This document shows positions 46,331 through 55,614 of a stretch of 64,000 bases of DNA, in pieces. The stretch is taken from NCBI GenBank assembly GCA_903834785.1, contig CAILKP010000137.1, positions 1 to 64,000 on the forward strand. Reading direction: 5' to 3'. The notes under the pieces were generated by a model. It saw only the letters and a list, made by a program, of their open reading frames with translations. It had not been told where the DNA came from and did no database searches. Every line of letters begins with the position of its first letter. Position 1 is the first letter of the stretch. The DNA comes from an uncultured bacterium. Lineage in GTDB: Bacteria; Planctomycetota; Phycisphaerae; Phycisphaerales; UBA1924. Position numbers and translations under genes: made by a program.

Positions 46331-48715
46331 TCAGTCGCTCTTTCCGGTCAGTTCCCCGATCGCCACCAGATGGGCTGTGACGAGCCGGATCTGGTCGTAG
46401 TCGGCCTGCCCCGGCCGCCCGTCCTTGCCGGAGGTGCCGCCGAGGTGCTCGAAGATCGGCCGGAGGTAGACGGGACCGGTTCCGGCGACCTGCCGGGCGG
46501 CCTCGGCAATCATGCGGTAGGTCTCGGCGGGGACCCAGGTCTCAATGTGCGGCGGGCACTTGCGCTCAATGAACTCCGCCAGGTGCTCGCTGATGGTCCG
46601 GGGCTGGAGCCCGACTGCCTCGGCAACTTCGGCCACGGAGCGGCCCGCCTCGAACATTGCAAACGACTGCTGCTTGGCGGCCGAGATCGCTCCCGAGCCC
46701 GACTTCTTGGATCGGCCGGCTGGCTGCTTGCGGCTGCCCGCCGCGGCATCCAGGGCCAGCCCCAGCTCGGCGGCGGTCCCGGCGACGAGTTCCAGGATCG
46801 CCCCGCCAAAGTCCCGGGCCTTGGTCTCGCCGATGCCGTTGATGGTGCGAAGGGTGTCGGCACAGCTCGGCCGCACGCGGGCGATCTCGTGCAGGGAGTT
46901 GTCTCCCAGGATCATGTACGGCGGTAGCTTGCGGGCAACGGCCAGCGCGGCCCGCAGCTCGCGGAGCTTGTGGAGCAGTTGTTCCTCCGCCGCGGTCAGC
47001 GCGATGGTGCCGGCGGCCTGCTCGGCAGCGCGGGCCGCCTCGTCGCGGTCGATGGCCTTGCGCCGCATGAGCGTGATGGTCTCGGCACCTTTGAGCACGG
47101 CGATGCCGCGGTCGGTCAGCCCCAGCACCGGATACTGCCCGCCGCTGCTGGCGATGCACTCCAGGTCGATGAGCTGATCAATGCACGAGCGAACGCGGGC
47201 CTTGTCCAAGTCCCGGAGCAGTCCGTACGTCGTCAGCTGGTCGTGCCCGCGCTCGCGAATCTGGCTGGTCTTGGCGCCGCGCAGCACCTCGGCCAGGTGG
47301 GCCGCGCCGTACTGGCCGCCGGGTGAGCCGTCCATGTTCGGTGCTGCGCCGGCGGCAAACCGGGCGATGCACGAGAGCACCTTGCGGGCGATGGTGTTGC
47401 CATCCTCGAGTTCCTGGCTCTCACCCAGGCACACATCGCACGCACCGCAGTTCTCACGGTCGTAGCTTTGGCCGAAGTACTCCGCCAGTGCCTTGTGCCG
47501 GCACGAAAAGCCGGTGACAACCCGGCGGACGTGATCGAGCAGGTCGTACTGCACCTGAAGTTGTGCCGCGGTCGGCCCTCCGCCGCCGCTACCGCTCCCA
47601 GGCCCGCTCATGAGCATCTTCCACCGCACGGCATCGGCAGCCGAGTACAGCAGCAGGCACTCCGCCGGCAGGCCGTCGCGCCCGGCACGGCCGGTCTCCT
47701 GCTGATACGCCTCCACGCTCCGCGGCATGGCCGCATGCACCACACAGCGCACGTCGGGCCGGTCGATGCCCATGCCAAAGGCAACGGTTGCGCAGACGAT
47801 GTTCAGCCGCTCGCTCTTGAAATCTTCCTGCACGCGGGCCCGCTGCTCGGCGGTCATCCCTGCGTGATAGGCCTCGGCCCGGCGCAGCCCGCCCGTCAGG
47901 GCCTTGGCCATTGCCTCGGTGTCCTTGCGGCTGATGCAGTACACAATCGTCGCACCCGTCGGGTGCCGGCCAAGGGCTTCGATGATCTGCTCAGCCACAT
48001 CCGTGCGCGGCTGCACGCGGTAGGTCAGGTTCGGCCGGTCAAATACGCCCACCAGCACCAGCCCGTCGCGAAGCTGCAACTGGGCGACGATGTCCTCCCG
48101 AACGCGCGGCGTGGCTGTCGCCGTGCACGCAAAGATCGGAACGTGCGGCAGGCTTGTCCGCAGTTCCGCCAGCCGCCGGTACTCAGGTCGAAAATCGTGC
48201 CCCCACTGGCTGATGCAGTGGGCCTCATCAATCGCGATGCCGCACAGCGAGCCCGCGCCGGTCCGCGGCAGCTGGGCCAGCGTCCCAATGACATGGGGCA
48301 TCAGCAGCCGCTCCGGCGCTGCAAACAGCAGGCTCAGTTCCCCCGCCCGCAGGGCCTTCATCGCCGCATCGGCCTCACCCGGCCCCAGCCCGCTGTGCAC
48401 CGCCGCAGCACGGATGCCCCGCAGCTTCAGCCCGTCGACCTGGTCCTTCATCAGCGCAATCAGCGGCGAGACCACCAGCATCGTCCGCCCCGTCACCAGC
48501 GCCGGGGCCTGATAACACAGCGACTTGCCGCCACCGGTGGGCATGACCAGCAGCCAATCCCGAGCCCGGCCAACCTCCGCACCGGTCCCGACCTTCCCAA
48601 CCGCCGCCTCAATCGCCTGCTGCTGCAAGGGGCGAAGTTCAGCAAAGCCCCAGTAGCGTTCAATGACCCCGCCGATGCGGGCGATCACGCTCACGGCGGA
48701 CGAGTCAGGCTCCAA
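46331..48715 (-). CDS. recQ: ATP-dependent DNA helicase RecQ
   Basis: 794 residues. RecQ start FAELRPLQQQAIEAAV (motif 0), Walker A VMPTGGGKSLCYQAPAL, DEAH in AIDEAHCISQWGHDFRPEYR, and motif VI QETGRAGRDGLPAECLLLY. The Zn site is CRHKALAEYF with NCGACDVC. The RQC winged helix and an HRDC domain (~600-670: ALAVARKLPPYMILGDNSLH) follow. The end has a helix-turn-helix (SVAEVAEAVGLQPRTISEHL) as in longer RecQs. It unwinds 3'-5' in recombination repair. The start is unclear: TTG 48715 lacks a ribosome site, and a TACGCT element sits ~35 nt upstream. GTG 48694 is another choice. Confidence 0.94.
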   Translation of the reverse strand: MEPDSSAVSVIARIGGVIERYWGFAELRPLQQQAIEAAVGKVGTGAEVGRARDWLLVMPTGGGKSLCYQAPALVTGRTMLVVSPLIALMKDQVDGLKLRGIRAAAVHSGLGPGEADAAMKALRAGELSLLFAAPERLLMPHVIGTLAQLPRTGAGSLCGIAIDEAHCISQWGHDFRPEYRRLAELRTSLPHVPIFACTATATPRVREDIVAQLQLRDGLVLVGVFDRPNLTYRVQPRTDVAEQIIEALGRHPTGATIVYCISRKDTEAMAKALTGGLRRAEAYHAGMTAEQRARVQEDFKSERLNIVCATVAFGMGIDRPDVRCVVHAAMPRSVEAYQQETGRAGRDGLPAECLLLYSAADAVRWKMLMSGPGSGSGGGGPTAAQLQVQYDLLDHVRRVVTGFSCRHKALAEYFGQSYDRENCGACDVCLGESQELEDGNTIARKVLSCIARFAAGAAPNMDGSPGGQYGAAHLAEVLRGAKTSQIRERGHDQLTTYGLLRDLDKARVRSCIDQLIDLECIASSGGQYPVLGLTDRGIAVLKGAETITLMRRKAIDRDEAARAAEQAAGTIALTAAEEQLLHKLRELRAALAVARKLPPYMILGDNSLHEIARVRPSCADTLRTINGIGETKARDFGGAILELVAGTAAELGLALDAAAGSRKQPAGRSKKSGSGAISAAKQQSFAMFEAGRSVAEVAEAVGLQPRTISEHLAEFIERKCPPHIETWVPAETYRMIAEAARQVAGTGPVYLRPIFEHLGGTSGKDGRPGQADYDQIRLVTAHLVAIGELTGKSD

Positions 48716-49162
48716 ACTGGGGATCTCTCGGCGGTTGATAGCTCCGAGCGTATCAACGTTCCGTTAGGGCGATTTTATCGGGAGAAAACTCCGTCCAAAG
48801 CGGTGGCCGAACCGTCGGACATCTCATCGGCTGCCCTTCCCTCCCACCCGTGTCCCCCCAAAGCGGGAGACTGATTCGATTTGAGATGCGCGATTGCGAA
48901 CATGAACCGGAGTCGGCGCGCGGGCAATGAGCGAGCTTGTGAGAAATCAGTGCTTTGTTGACAACCGCCGCGGAGGGCCAACGCATGTACAGGGGTTGGA
49001 GCTCTCTGCTATTTATTCGCTTGTGACTTCAATTTCCTTGCACCCCGAAGCAGGGGTATCGCGAGAAGAAGTTCGAGGATCCCCAGCCACCCCGGCTGTG
49101 GTACCTAGAACACCATACCGCCCGGAACCCACCGACCACACCTCCGTTTCAAGGCGCTCATC
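48716..49162. other. Divergent intergenic region between recQ and the propeller protein gene
   Basis: 447 nt. On the minus strand TTGATACGCT near 48750 looks like a recQ promoter element. On the plus strand TTGACA (48956-48961) is a good -35 hexamer without an obvious -10 partner at 17 nt, and an AT-rich patch follows at ~49010-49045. No believable ORF or RNA gene. Confidence 0.4.
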
Positions 49163-51448
49163 ATGACACGCAAAGCGCTCACCAGTCTCGCACTCACACT
49201 CATGTGCTTCTCGGGTGCCATGGGGCAGAGCACCGAGACCTGGCGCTACTACCGCCCCTCCAACACGGGCATCCAGGGTGATTTCAACGAGGCGCTGTAC
49301 ATCGGTCCCGACGGCGACCCGTGGATCGGCGGGTTCGACGCTTCGTTTGAGGAAGGCGGGATCGCCAAGCTTGTGCGTGCGGAGAACCGCTGGATCAACG
49401 TCTCCAACGTGAACTACCCGGTGATCGGCCATCCTCAGGAGCAGGGGTGCGCACGCGTCTCGGAGATTGTTGCGGATGCGAGCGGCGTGCTGTGGATGGC
49501 TACCGGTCACGGTGTCCTGAAGTATGACCCCGCTATGGGCCCGGCGTCGCTGCAACGCTACTTTGAGGGCAACTCACTGGTGAGGGGAGGATGGGTCGAG
49601 GCGGTTGAGATTGCGCCGAACGGCGATCTGTGGTTCAGCGCGTACACCACCGTGTGGGGCGATGGCGGCATGTACCGATACGTGCCATCGACAGACATCT
49701 GGACGCGATGGGAAGGACCGCGCGGCAGCATCGCAACGCAGCCCAAGCCGGGCGGGGGCTACTACGTGTGGTGCGCAGAGACGGGCCTGAACGGGGCCGG
49801 CAGGTTCGACAGCACGACGGGCGTCTGGACCAACTTCCCTCGAGCGGCCGGAGCACCCGGCGAGGCACTCGGACCCAAGGCAACCGACGATGCCGGGAAC
49901 GTCTGGATGTACAGATTCGACAACGAGTTTTCGCAGCGCCTGAACTGCCGTCGGCCCGACGGCACGTGGATCAATCCACCCCTTCCGCCGCTGATCGCCG
50001 TCACGCCCGCGGTGTGGGCGCTGCGCGCGTACGGCAACGGCGAGGTGCTGCTCGTCGACGGCGCAAGCCGCGTGTGGGAGTTTGATGCAACGACGTGGCA
50101 CGACCGCGGCATCTGGCGGGAGGGCATGTTCACCAGCGACGTGATCCGCGGGCACAACGGCGAGATCTGGGCGTGCGGAACGGGCGGCGCGGCGGTGCGG
50201 AACCCAACAACCGGCCAGTGGCAGCGGTACCGCGTCACGAACACCAGCCAGTTTGACTTCTTCAACAACGATCTGACGATCGACCCGGTGTCCGGCGATC
50301 TGTTCGCGTCCGCAAACGCGGGTTCCGGTTTCGGAGGGATGGTGCGGTTCGACGGCACACGCTGGACCGGCTACAACCAGGCGCACTACGGGCTTGGAAT
50401 CGACTGGCCGTTCAATACCGACAACAGCAGAAGTATCCACATGCGTCCGAACGGAACGCTGGTGGTCAACCCGATGTTCGGCTCGACTCATCAGTTGTCG
50501 GGCGGCGCGTGGAGCCCCATCCCGGGTGGTTCGGCCTCGGTTGTGTCGTATCGAGACGATTCTCTCGGTCGCCTCTGGGGCCTGGGCGAGTACTTCAACC
50601 TGGGCATCTACCAGGCGGGAGGGTTCGGTAACTTTGAAATCGCGAGCCAGGGTCAGAAGATGCTGCCCGATCCCGTACGCCCGGGAACGGTCTGGGCCAA
50701 CGCGGGGTACGAGGTCGCTCGCACCGACGGGAGCTATCGCTTTTCGCGCACGATAGACGACTATCCGCAACTGACGTCGCAGAGCGACACCTTCAGCGGG
50801 CTGGCGGTCGCGCCCGACGGCACGGCGTGGGTCGGCTGCACGGTCATGTTCGGCGCCGGGGGCACGGGCGGCGGACTTGTCCACATCAACCCGACGACCG
50901 GGACATCGACGATGATGACCTACGAGGGTGGCTGGCCCCTCCCCGGGCAGTTCGTGCAGCCACTGGCGGTGACACCTGACGGGAGGTTGTGGATGCAGTA
51001 CGACAGCCAGTCCCTCGTCGCGGAGCGCGGGCTGTGCTGGTATGACGGGACAAGCGTGGGTGTGTTTCCCGCGCCCCCGGGCGGCGGGCCTCAGTGGGGC
51101 GGGCTGCCTCACGCGCAGATCGTGGACTTGGAGGTGAAGTTGAAACCAGACGGGTACGAGCTGTGGATGAGCTGCGCAAGCCGCGGTATCGCCGTCCTGA
51201 GTGTCACCGTCAACCAGGCTTGCTCACTGGCCGACATCGCGGGGGGCGGCACCGATGGAGTTTCCTTCGACGGCACCGTCGACGGCACCGACTTCATCGC
51301 CTTCATCAACAGCTTCAGCATCGGTGATCCCAGCGTCGACCCCCTCGCCGACGTCGCCGGTGGTGGTGCCGATGCGATGCAGCCCGACGGCACCATCGAC
51401 GGCGCCGACTTCATCGCCTTCATCAACGCGTTCGCTGCCGGTTGCTGA
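49163..51448 (+). CDS. Large secreted beta-propeller-like protein with C-terminal dockerin-like repeats
   Basis: 761 residues. Signal peptide MTRKALTSLALTLMCFSGAM (cleaved near AMGQ). Residues ~25-680 form repeated Trp/Gly-rich blades (GPDGDPWIGGFDAS, APNGDLWFSAYTT, APDGTAWVGCTVM, TPDGRLWMQYD), as in two-component regulator or Vgb-type propellers. The C-terminal ~75 residues carry two dockerin/EF-hand-like repeats with Asp-rich calcium loops (DGTVDGTDFIAFINSF and DGTIDGADFIAFINAF) each preceded by ADIAGGG or ADVAGGG, ending in Cys. Such tails are typical of Phycisphaerae exoproteins and may mediate anchoring or sorting. Function otherwise unknown. AAGG lies 10 nt before the ATG. Confidence 0.85.
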   Translation: MTRKALTSLALTLMCFSGAMGQSTETWRYYRPSNTGIQGDFNEALYIGPDGDPWIGGFDASFEEGGIAKLVRAENRWINVSNVNYPVIGHPQEQGCARVSEIVADASGVLWMATGHGVLKYDPAMGPASLQRYFEGNSLVRGGWVEAVEIAPNGDLWFSAYTTVWGDGGMYRYVPSTDIWTRWEGPRGSIATQPKPGGGYYVWCAETGLNGAGRFDSTTGVWTNFPRAAGAPGEALGPKATDDAGNVWMYRFDNEFSQRLNCRRPDGTWINPPLPPLIAVTPAVWALRAYGNGEVLLVDGASRVWEFDATTWHDRGIWREGMFTSDVIRGHNGEIWACGTGGAAVRNPTTGQWQRYRVTNTSQFDFFNNDLTIDPVSGDLFASANAGSGFGGMVRFDGTRWTGYNQAHYGLGIDWPFNTDNSRSIHMRPNGTLVVNPMFGSTHQLSGGAWSPIPGGSASVVSYRDDSLGRLWGLGEYFNLGIYQAGGFGNFEIASQGQKMLPDPVRPGTVWANAGYEVARTDGSYRFSRTIDDYPQLTSQSDTFSGLAVAPDGTAWVGCTVMFGAGGTGGGLVHINPTTGTSTMMTYEGGWPLPGQFVQPLAVTPDGRLWMQYDSQSLVAERGLCWYDGTSVGVFPAPPGGGPQWGGLPHAQIVDLEVKLKPDGYELWMSCASRGIAVLSVTVNQACSLADIAGGGTDGVSFDGTVDGTDFIAFINSFSIGDPSVDPLADVAGGGADAMQPDGTIDGADFIAFINAFAAGC

Positions 51449-51483
51449 ATCTCAACCGTCTCGGCAATCACGACGACTCTCCT

Positions 51484-51521
51484 GCCGGGCGTGCGACTTA
51501 CCGCACGCCCGGCTTGTTTCC
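51484..51521 (+). terminator. Terminator of the propeller gene, overlapping the 3' end of the opposite cyclophilin gene
   Basis: Perfect 12-bp stem (51484-51495 with 51502-51513), 6-nt loop, then TTGTTTCC. The right arm and loop contain the stop codon and last codons of the minus-strand cyclophilin gene. Confidence 0.85.
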
Positions 51522-52799
51522 TTCCAGCGTCAGCACTTTCGGCCCCGTCCCGTACGGTGCGGCATCAGCCAGCCGCATCGAGATGATCTTCACCGGGTTG
51601 GCCGGTCGATCGACCTTGCCTGCGACCAGCTTCGATGCCGCGATCCTGCCGAGCACCTCGACGGCGTTGTTTGCCCCGCCGCCGGGGGCCGCCGCCAGCA
51701 ACTGGCCAAAGGCCGCGTACTGCCCGTCGAGCCGCCTGGTCTCTTCACGCGACAGACAAATGAAGAACTGCGACCCCGCGGTGTCCGGCTCCGTGTCACG
51801 GGCCATGCTCAGCACGCCGTAATCGTGCTGCAGGCTGCTCGGCTCTAGATCCAGGTCATAGCCCGGGCCGCCCTCGTACGGCTCGGTCAGTGTCGGGTCG
51901 CCACCTTGAACCACAAAGCCCTTGCCCGTGACCGACCCCACCGGCACCGTGCGGAAGAAGTCCGTGCCATCAAAGAAACCGCCCTTGACTAAGTGCCTGA
52001 AGTTCCACGCCGTATTCGGTGCGGCGTCCGGCCGCAACGCAAAGGCCAGCTCGCCGAGCTCGGTCTCCATGATCACGATCTTGTCGGCAAAGACGCGGTA
52101 CCCGCTGAACGCCCGCGGCCCCGCGCCGATCTTGTCCGGGAACGTGACCATCGGCCGCCCCGGGTTGCGCATGTCCAGCGCGGCGCGGCGGGGTTGAATC
52201 AGCGGCTGCAACACCAAGGGCGGGCCGATCCGCCGCTCCCCCGCGACAAGCTGCGCGTAGTACGGCTTGCCCTCGGCCCAGATCGCCGGCACCGCTTTGC
52301 CCAGATCCAGCCGCACCGTGCCGTCGTCCTTCGCCGCGGCGGCGTTCAGGTCCGCCGCGATGTCAACCCGGGCCGTCTCGCGGGCCGTCACCGGCTCGAG
52401 TAGAGCAATGGCCAGCCCGCCACCAACGAGCGCCTCGGGCTTGTTGATGCCGCTTCCTGCACCCATCGCGTCGCGGGCCTGCTTGGCGTTCACAGTCACC
52501 ACCAGCGGATGCTTGAGCCCGACGTACAGCTTGTCGGGTGTCAGCACGGCCAGCGTGGTCGATTGTGCGGGCCGGGGCGGGAGTTCGACCGGTGCCACCG
52601 TTGTCGGAGTGACCTTCACCGTCGTGACTGGTTCAACTGGCGTTCCGGGAGTTCCCGGGGTTCCCGGTGTGCCGGCTGCACCTCGCGCACCTGGCACCGT
52701 TTCCGCCGCACACGGCAGTGAGGTGCCGGTGATCAGCAGCATCATCATGGCCAAGGACCGGATGGAGCGAGCCGATTGACGCGAAGTGCCTGTGAGCAT
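51498..52799 (-). CDS. Secreted cyclophilin-type peptidyl-prolyl cis-trans isomerase
   Basis: 433 residues. A long signal region (to CAAE, ~33) is followed by a collagen-like GTPGTPGTPGTP stretch and a ~200-residue N-terminal domain of unknown type. The cyclophilin domain (~245-420) shows MRNP..., IVIMETELGELAFALRPDAAP, FFRTVPVGSVTGKGFVVQGGDP (with a few extra residues), and AGSQFFICLS with the conserved SQFFI strand. The catalytic Arg sits in FFRT, though the surrounding loop differs from FHRVIPGFM. It would fold secreted proteins. ATG 52799 has TATGAT 5 nt upstream and no Shine-Dalgarno site. Confidence 0.87.
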   Translation of the reverse strand: MLTGTSRQSARSIRSLAMMMLLITGTSLPCAAETVPGARGAAGTPGTPGTPGTPVEPVTTVKVTPTTVAPVELPPRPAQSTTLAVLTPDKLYVGLKHPLVVTVNAKQARDAMGAGSGINKPEALVGGGLAIALLEPVTARETARVDIAADLNAAAAKDDGTVRLDLGKAVPAIWAEGKPYYAQLVAGERRIGPPLVLQPLIQPRRAALDMRNPGRPMVTFPDKIGAGPRAFSGYRVFADKIVIMETELGELAFALRPDAAPNTAWNFRHLVKGGFFDGTDFFRTVPVGSVTGKGFVVQGGDPTLTEPYEGGPGYDLDLEPSSLQHDYGVLSMARDTEPDTAGSQFFICLSREETRRLDGQYAAFGQLLAAAPGGGANNAVEVLGRIAASKLVAGKVDRPANPVKIISMRLADAAPYGTGPKVLTLEGNKPGVR

Positions 52800-52827
52800 C
52801 AGGCATCATAAACCGGCTCGCGAGCAG

Positions 52828-54033
52828 TCACTTCGGCTGGCCAGCGGCATTGGCCGGCGCACCGCCCGCCGGCGCCGCGGCAGTGGGGGCGGGGGAGGCG
52901 GAGGGCGAGGGGCCGCCCGGCGATGCGGCTGGTGCTGGCAGCAGTTTGCGGCGTGAGGATTCGACCTGCTCACCAGTCAGCGGGTAGTTGCCATCGACCG
53001 AGACCAGTTCCTGCCCGCTCCGCGAGAGGATGTAGCTGATGACCTCCGTCACCGGGGCCGACAGCGAACCGCCCGGCGGCAGGTTCATCACGACGTGCAG
53101 CCCGCGGCTCAGCGGGTACGTGCCGTTGATCACGTTGGCATAGCTGGGCTGCACGAAGTTCACACCGTCGCGGCTGAGCGCCACCGGATGCGATCGCGCG
53201 TTGTCATAGAAGATCGATGCGAACCCGAGTCCGCCGGCATCCGCGGCGACGCCCTGCGTCACCGATGAGGGCACCGGCTCGCCCCGCACCCAGGAGCCAA
53301 ACGGCTTGCCGCGAAGCACGGTGTCAAGCACCAGCGAGTAGGTGCCGCTGCCCTCGCGCTGCCCAAACACGGTGATGGGCCTCTCGGCCATCGAGTCCGG
53401 AACTTCGGCTATTCCCAGCTCGCCCCAGGTGCGAGCTCGAGCGCCGGCTGCCGGTGAGGCTGTCATGGTCCGCTCCAGCTGCGCCATGGTCATCTGTGTG
53501 ATCGGGTTGCGCTTGTTGACGAAGATTGTCACAGCATCGACGGCGATGGTCAGCACCGTCGGTGCGTAGCCGAACCTGGTCGTAAACGCCTCGATCTCCG
53601 CCGGCGTGATGTTCCTGCTCAGCGAGGCGAGTTCGCAGCGTCCCTCGATGAGCGCCTTGATCGCGACGCCTGAGCCGCCACCTTCGATGGCCAGAACCAG
53701 CTTCCCGTCACTGGCGCGTGCCAGTTCCTCGCCCATACGCGCCATCACGCTGGCCACCGTCGTCGAGCCGAGCACCCGAACCGTTCCGACGGCGTCCTTG
53801 CTGCGCACAAACGCCGGGTAGCCCGAGCAGTCCATGCCTTGGCTGAGCGTCTCAAAGTCGGTCGCCGGCTTGGAGCCCGCCGGCGGCACGCTCGGCTTCG
53901 GAGCCGATGCCGGGGCATTCGCGGGCGTGGCAAGCTCGGTGCTCCGCAGCAGGCCCTGGCCCCAGGCCGTGCTGGCGGCAGCCATCACCGTCATCACGAT
54001 CGCGGCGAGTTCGCTGGAGAATTGCGGCTTCAC
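52828..54033 (-). CDS. PstS-like phosphate-type substrate-binding protein
   Basis: 401 residues. Signal peptide to about AWGQ (~26). The PBP-type fold matches PstS-like proteins: VRVLGSTTVASVMARMGEEL, EGGGSGVAIKALIEGRCELA, GQREGSGTYSLVLDTVLRG and NGTYPLSRGLHVVMN. The terminal ~50 residues are Pro/Ala/Ser. Phosphate or another oxyanion is the likely ligand. No pstC, pstA or pstB is adjacent, unlike a normal Pst operon. It overlaps the upstream coiled-coil gene by four bases (ATGA), showing translational coupling; the neighbour's product is therefore a likely partner. Confidence 0.85.
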   Translation of the reverse strand: MKPQFSSELAAIVMTVMAAASTAWGQGLLRSTELATPANAPASAPKPSVPPAGSKPATDFETLSQGMDCSGYPAFVRSKDAVGTVRVLGSTTVASVMARMGEELARASDGKLVLAIEGGGSGVAIKALIEGRCELASLSRNITPAEIEAFTTRFGYAPTVLTIAVDAVTIFVNKRNPITQMTMAQLERTMTASPAAGARARTWGELGIAEVPDSMAERPITVFGQREGSGTYSLVLDTVLRGKPFGSWVRGEPVPSSVTQGVAADAGGLGFASIFYDNARSHPVALSRDGVNFVQPSYANVINGTYPLSRGLHVVMNLPPGGSLSAPVTEVISYILSRSGQELVSVDGNYPLTGEQVESSRRKLLPAPAASPGGPSPSASPAPTAAAPAGGAPANAAGQPK

Positions 54034-55496
54034 TTGGTTGCTCCTTGCTTGCGAGTTGCTGCGGTCACCGCGATGCGATAGACCACCATGACCGCTCCTG
54101 CCGCCACGATCAGCAGCAGGATCCGCCAGAACGCGTAGTCGATGATCTCTCGCCCCACAGTTGCCGCGCGGTCCAGCCGCCGATCGGTCAAGTTGCCGAT
54201 CTCAGCGATCCGCGTGTTCCACGTCTGGTTCTCCAGCAGGTTGCCGCTGGCCACCACCAGTGAGTTCAAATCTTTGACCGTGACGGACAAGTCGGTCACC
54301 AGTGCACGCACACCGGTCAGTTCCAGCGGCGCGTTGCCCGGCCCGCCTCCCGGTGCCGTCAGCGGTGCCAGCTTGCCGACAATCGAGTCCACGGACGTCA
54401 GCAGCCCGCGCAGCGACTCGCTGGTCTTGTCCAGTCCGGTCAGCAGTTCACGCCCCTGCCCTGTCAGTGCCGTGGCGGATTCCAACGCCTTGGTTGTCGA
54501 GTCCGCCGCAAGGCGGTACGCCCCCAGCGTCTGGTCCAGCGCGGCCTGCCGATCGGCGAGGTCCTTCATCATCACCTCGCGCTGCTCGCCGACTAGTGGC
54601 GGGATCGCACCAACCACGCGGCTGAGGTCATCCAGCGCGGTGTTGAGCTTCGTGATGGAGTCCACCGCATGGGCCACCTCCGGCGTGCTCATCACCGCCC
54701 CGGCCAGAGCCTGGCTGTGCCAGTTCATCAGGATCGGTGCCCGCTTGCCGAGGTAAAACGCCCGCTCACCGAGCAGCCGCACCTGCCGGGCCTGCTCCAC
54801 GGCATTGTCCAGCGGGGCCAGGAAGCCGCCCGAACTCTTGACCTCGCTGAGCAGTGCCCGCCCGCGGGCCGCCCCGACATCGGCAAAACGCACGAACGAG
54901 ACGATCTCAACATCCCGGTTGTTCCGCCGCCAGTCCCAGATCAGCCAGTCCAGCTGCTGCAACTGCTGCTGGGTCATCAGCCTGCCGCCCAGCTCCCAGA
55001 TCTCCTCGCGGGCCTGACGCCAGGCGCGGATGACCGGCTCGCACCGTTCCGGGCCGAAGAATCGCTCGGCGCGATCTTCATCAATCCATAACTTGCTCTG
55101 CAGCGTCACCACCAGGAGGCAGTCGATGAACTTGGTAAACGAGTCCTGCTCGGTGGCGATGTCGTAAATCGCTGTCGTCGAGACCGCCTTGAACATGTCG
55201 GCCGCGGCCCGCTGCTTCTGATCCGGGTTGTCCTGCTTGACGGTGTCGAACGCCGTTGAGATCAGCGCCGCGTACCGATCGGCGTATGCCTTGATCAGCC
55301 CGTCAAGCTCCTCGGCGCCCAGCTTGCCGCTCATCGTTGCCGAGAGCGAGCCGACCGAGGTCCCCGATGTCGCGGGTTCCTCGGGCGTCGGCGGTCGCGC
55401 GTTCATCATCAGGCAGCCGCCCTGACTGGCCAGGCTCGCCCCGACCAGAGCCGCGGCGAGGATTCGGTTGTTCGTGGCACCAGCAGTTCTTGGCAT
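54030..55496 (-). CDS. Unknown envelope protein with long coiled coil and C-terminal TM helix
   Basis: 488 residues. The N-terminus is signal-like (ILAAALVGASLASQGGC, but the residue at -3 is not a good lipobox). A mid-region is rich in charged helix (~55-240) with WxxD patterns such as LDWLIWDWRRNNRD. From ~250 to ~430 the protein looks like HAMP/methyl-acceptor-like coiled coil (LTGQGRELLTGLDKTSESLRG). The last ~30 residues hold a TM helix (FWRILLLIVAAGAVMVVYRI). An AGGT-type site 7 nt upstream supports ATG 55496. It overlaps the PstS-like gene, so both probably work together; I do not recognise the family. Confidence 0.75.
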   Translation of the reverse strand: MPRTAGATNNRILAAALVGASLASQGGCLMMNARPPTPEEPATSGTSVGSLSATMSGKLGAEELDGLIKAYADRYAALISTAFDTVKQDNPDQKQRAAADMFKAVSTTAIYDIATEQDSFTKFIDCLLVVTLQSKLWIDEDRAERFFGPERCEPVIRAWRQAREEIWELGGRLMTQQQLQQLDWLIWDWRRNNRDVEIVSFVRFADVGAARGRALLSEVKSSGGFLAPLDNAVEQARQVRLLGERAFYLGKRAPILMNWHSQALAGAVMSTPEVAHAVDSITKLNTALDDLSRVVGAIPPLVGEQREVMMKDLADRQAALDQTLGAYRLAADSTTKALESATALTGQGRELLTGLDKTSESLRGLLTSVDSIVGKLAPLTAPGGGPGNAPLELTGVRALVTDLSVTVKDLNSLVVASGNLLENQTWNTRIAEIGNLTDRRLDRAATVGREIIDYAFWRILLLIVAAGAVMVVYRIAVTAATRKQGATK

Positions 55497-55614
55497 GGCA
55501 GACCTCGTTGCGGGTTTGAAACTCAGGCCGATGGTAACTCATCGGCCGCTGCCGGGCGGTGTTCCGGGCCGGGTCCGTGTGACCCTGATCGCCGCCCTGC
55601 TACCGTCCGCCCGC

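Noticed and set aside
47468-48874. 468-codon plus-strand frame across recQ
   Set aside because: Antisense to the RecQ helicase core; Arg/Pro/His-rich noise.
48927-49166. 79-codon frame upstream of the propeller gene
   Set aside because: No ribosome site, no domain, and it runs into the start of the next gene in another frame.
49574-51112. 512-codon minus-strand frame across the propeller gene
   Set aside because: Antisense shadow with no domain; the plus-strand protein has a signal peptide and repeats.
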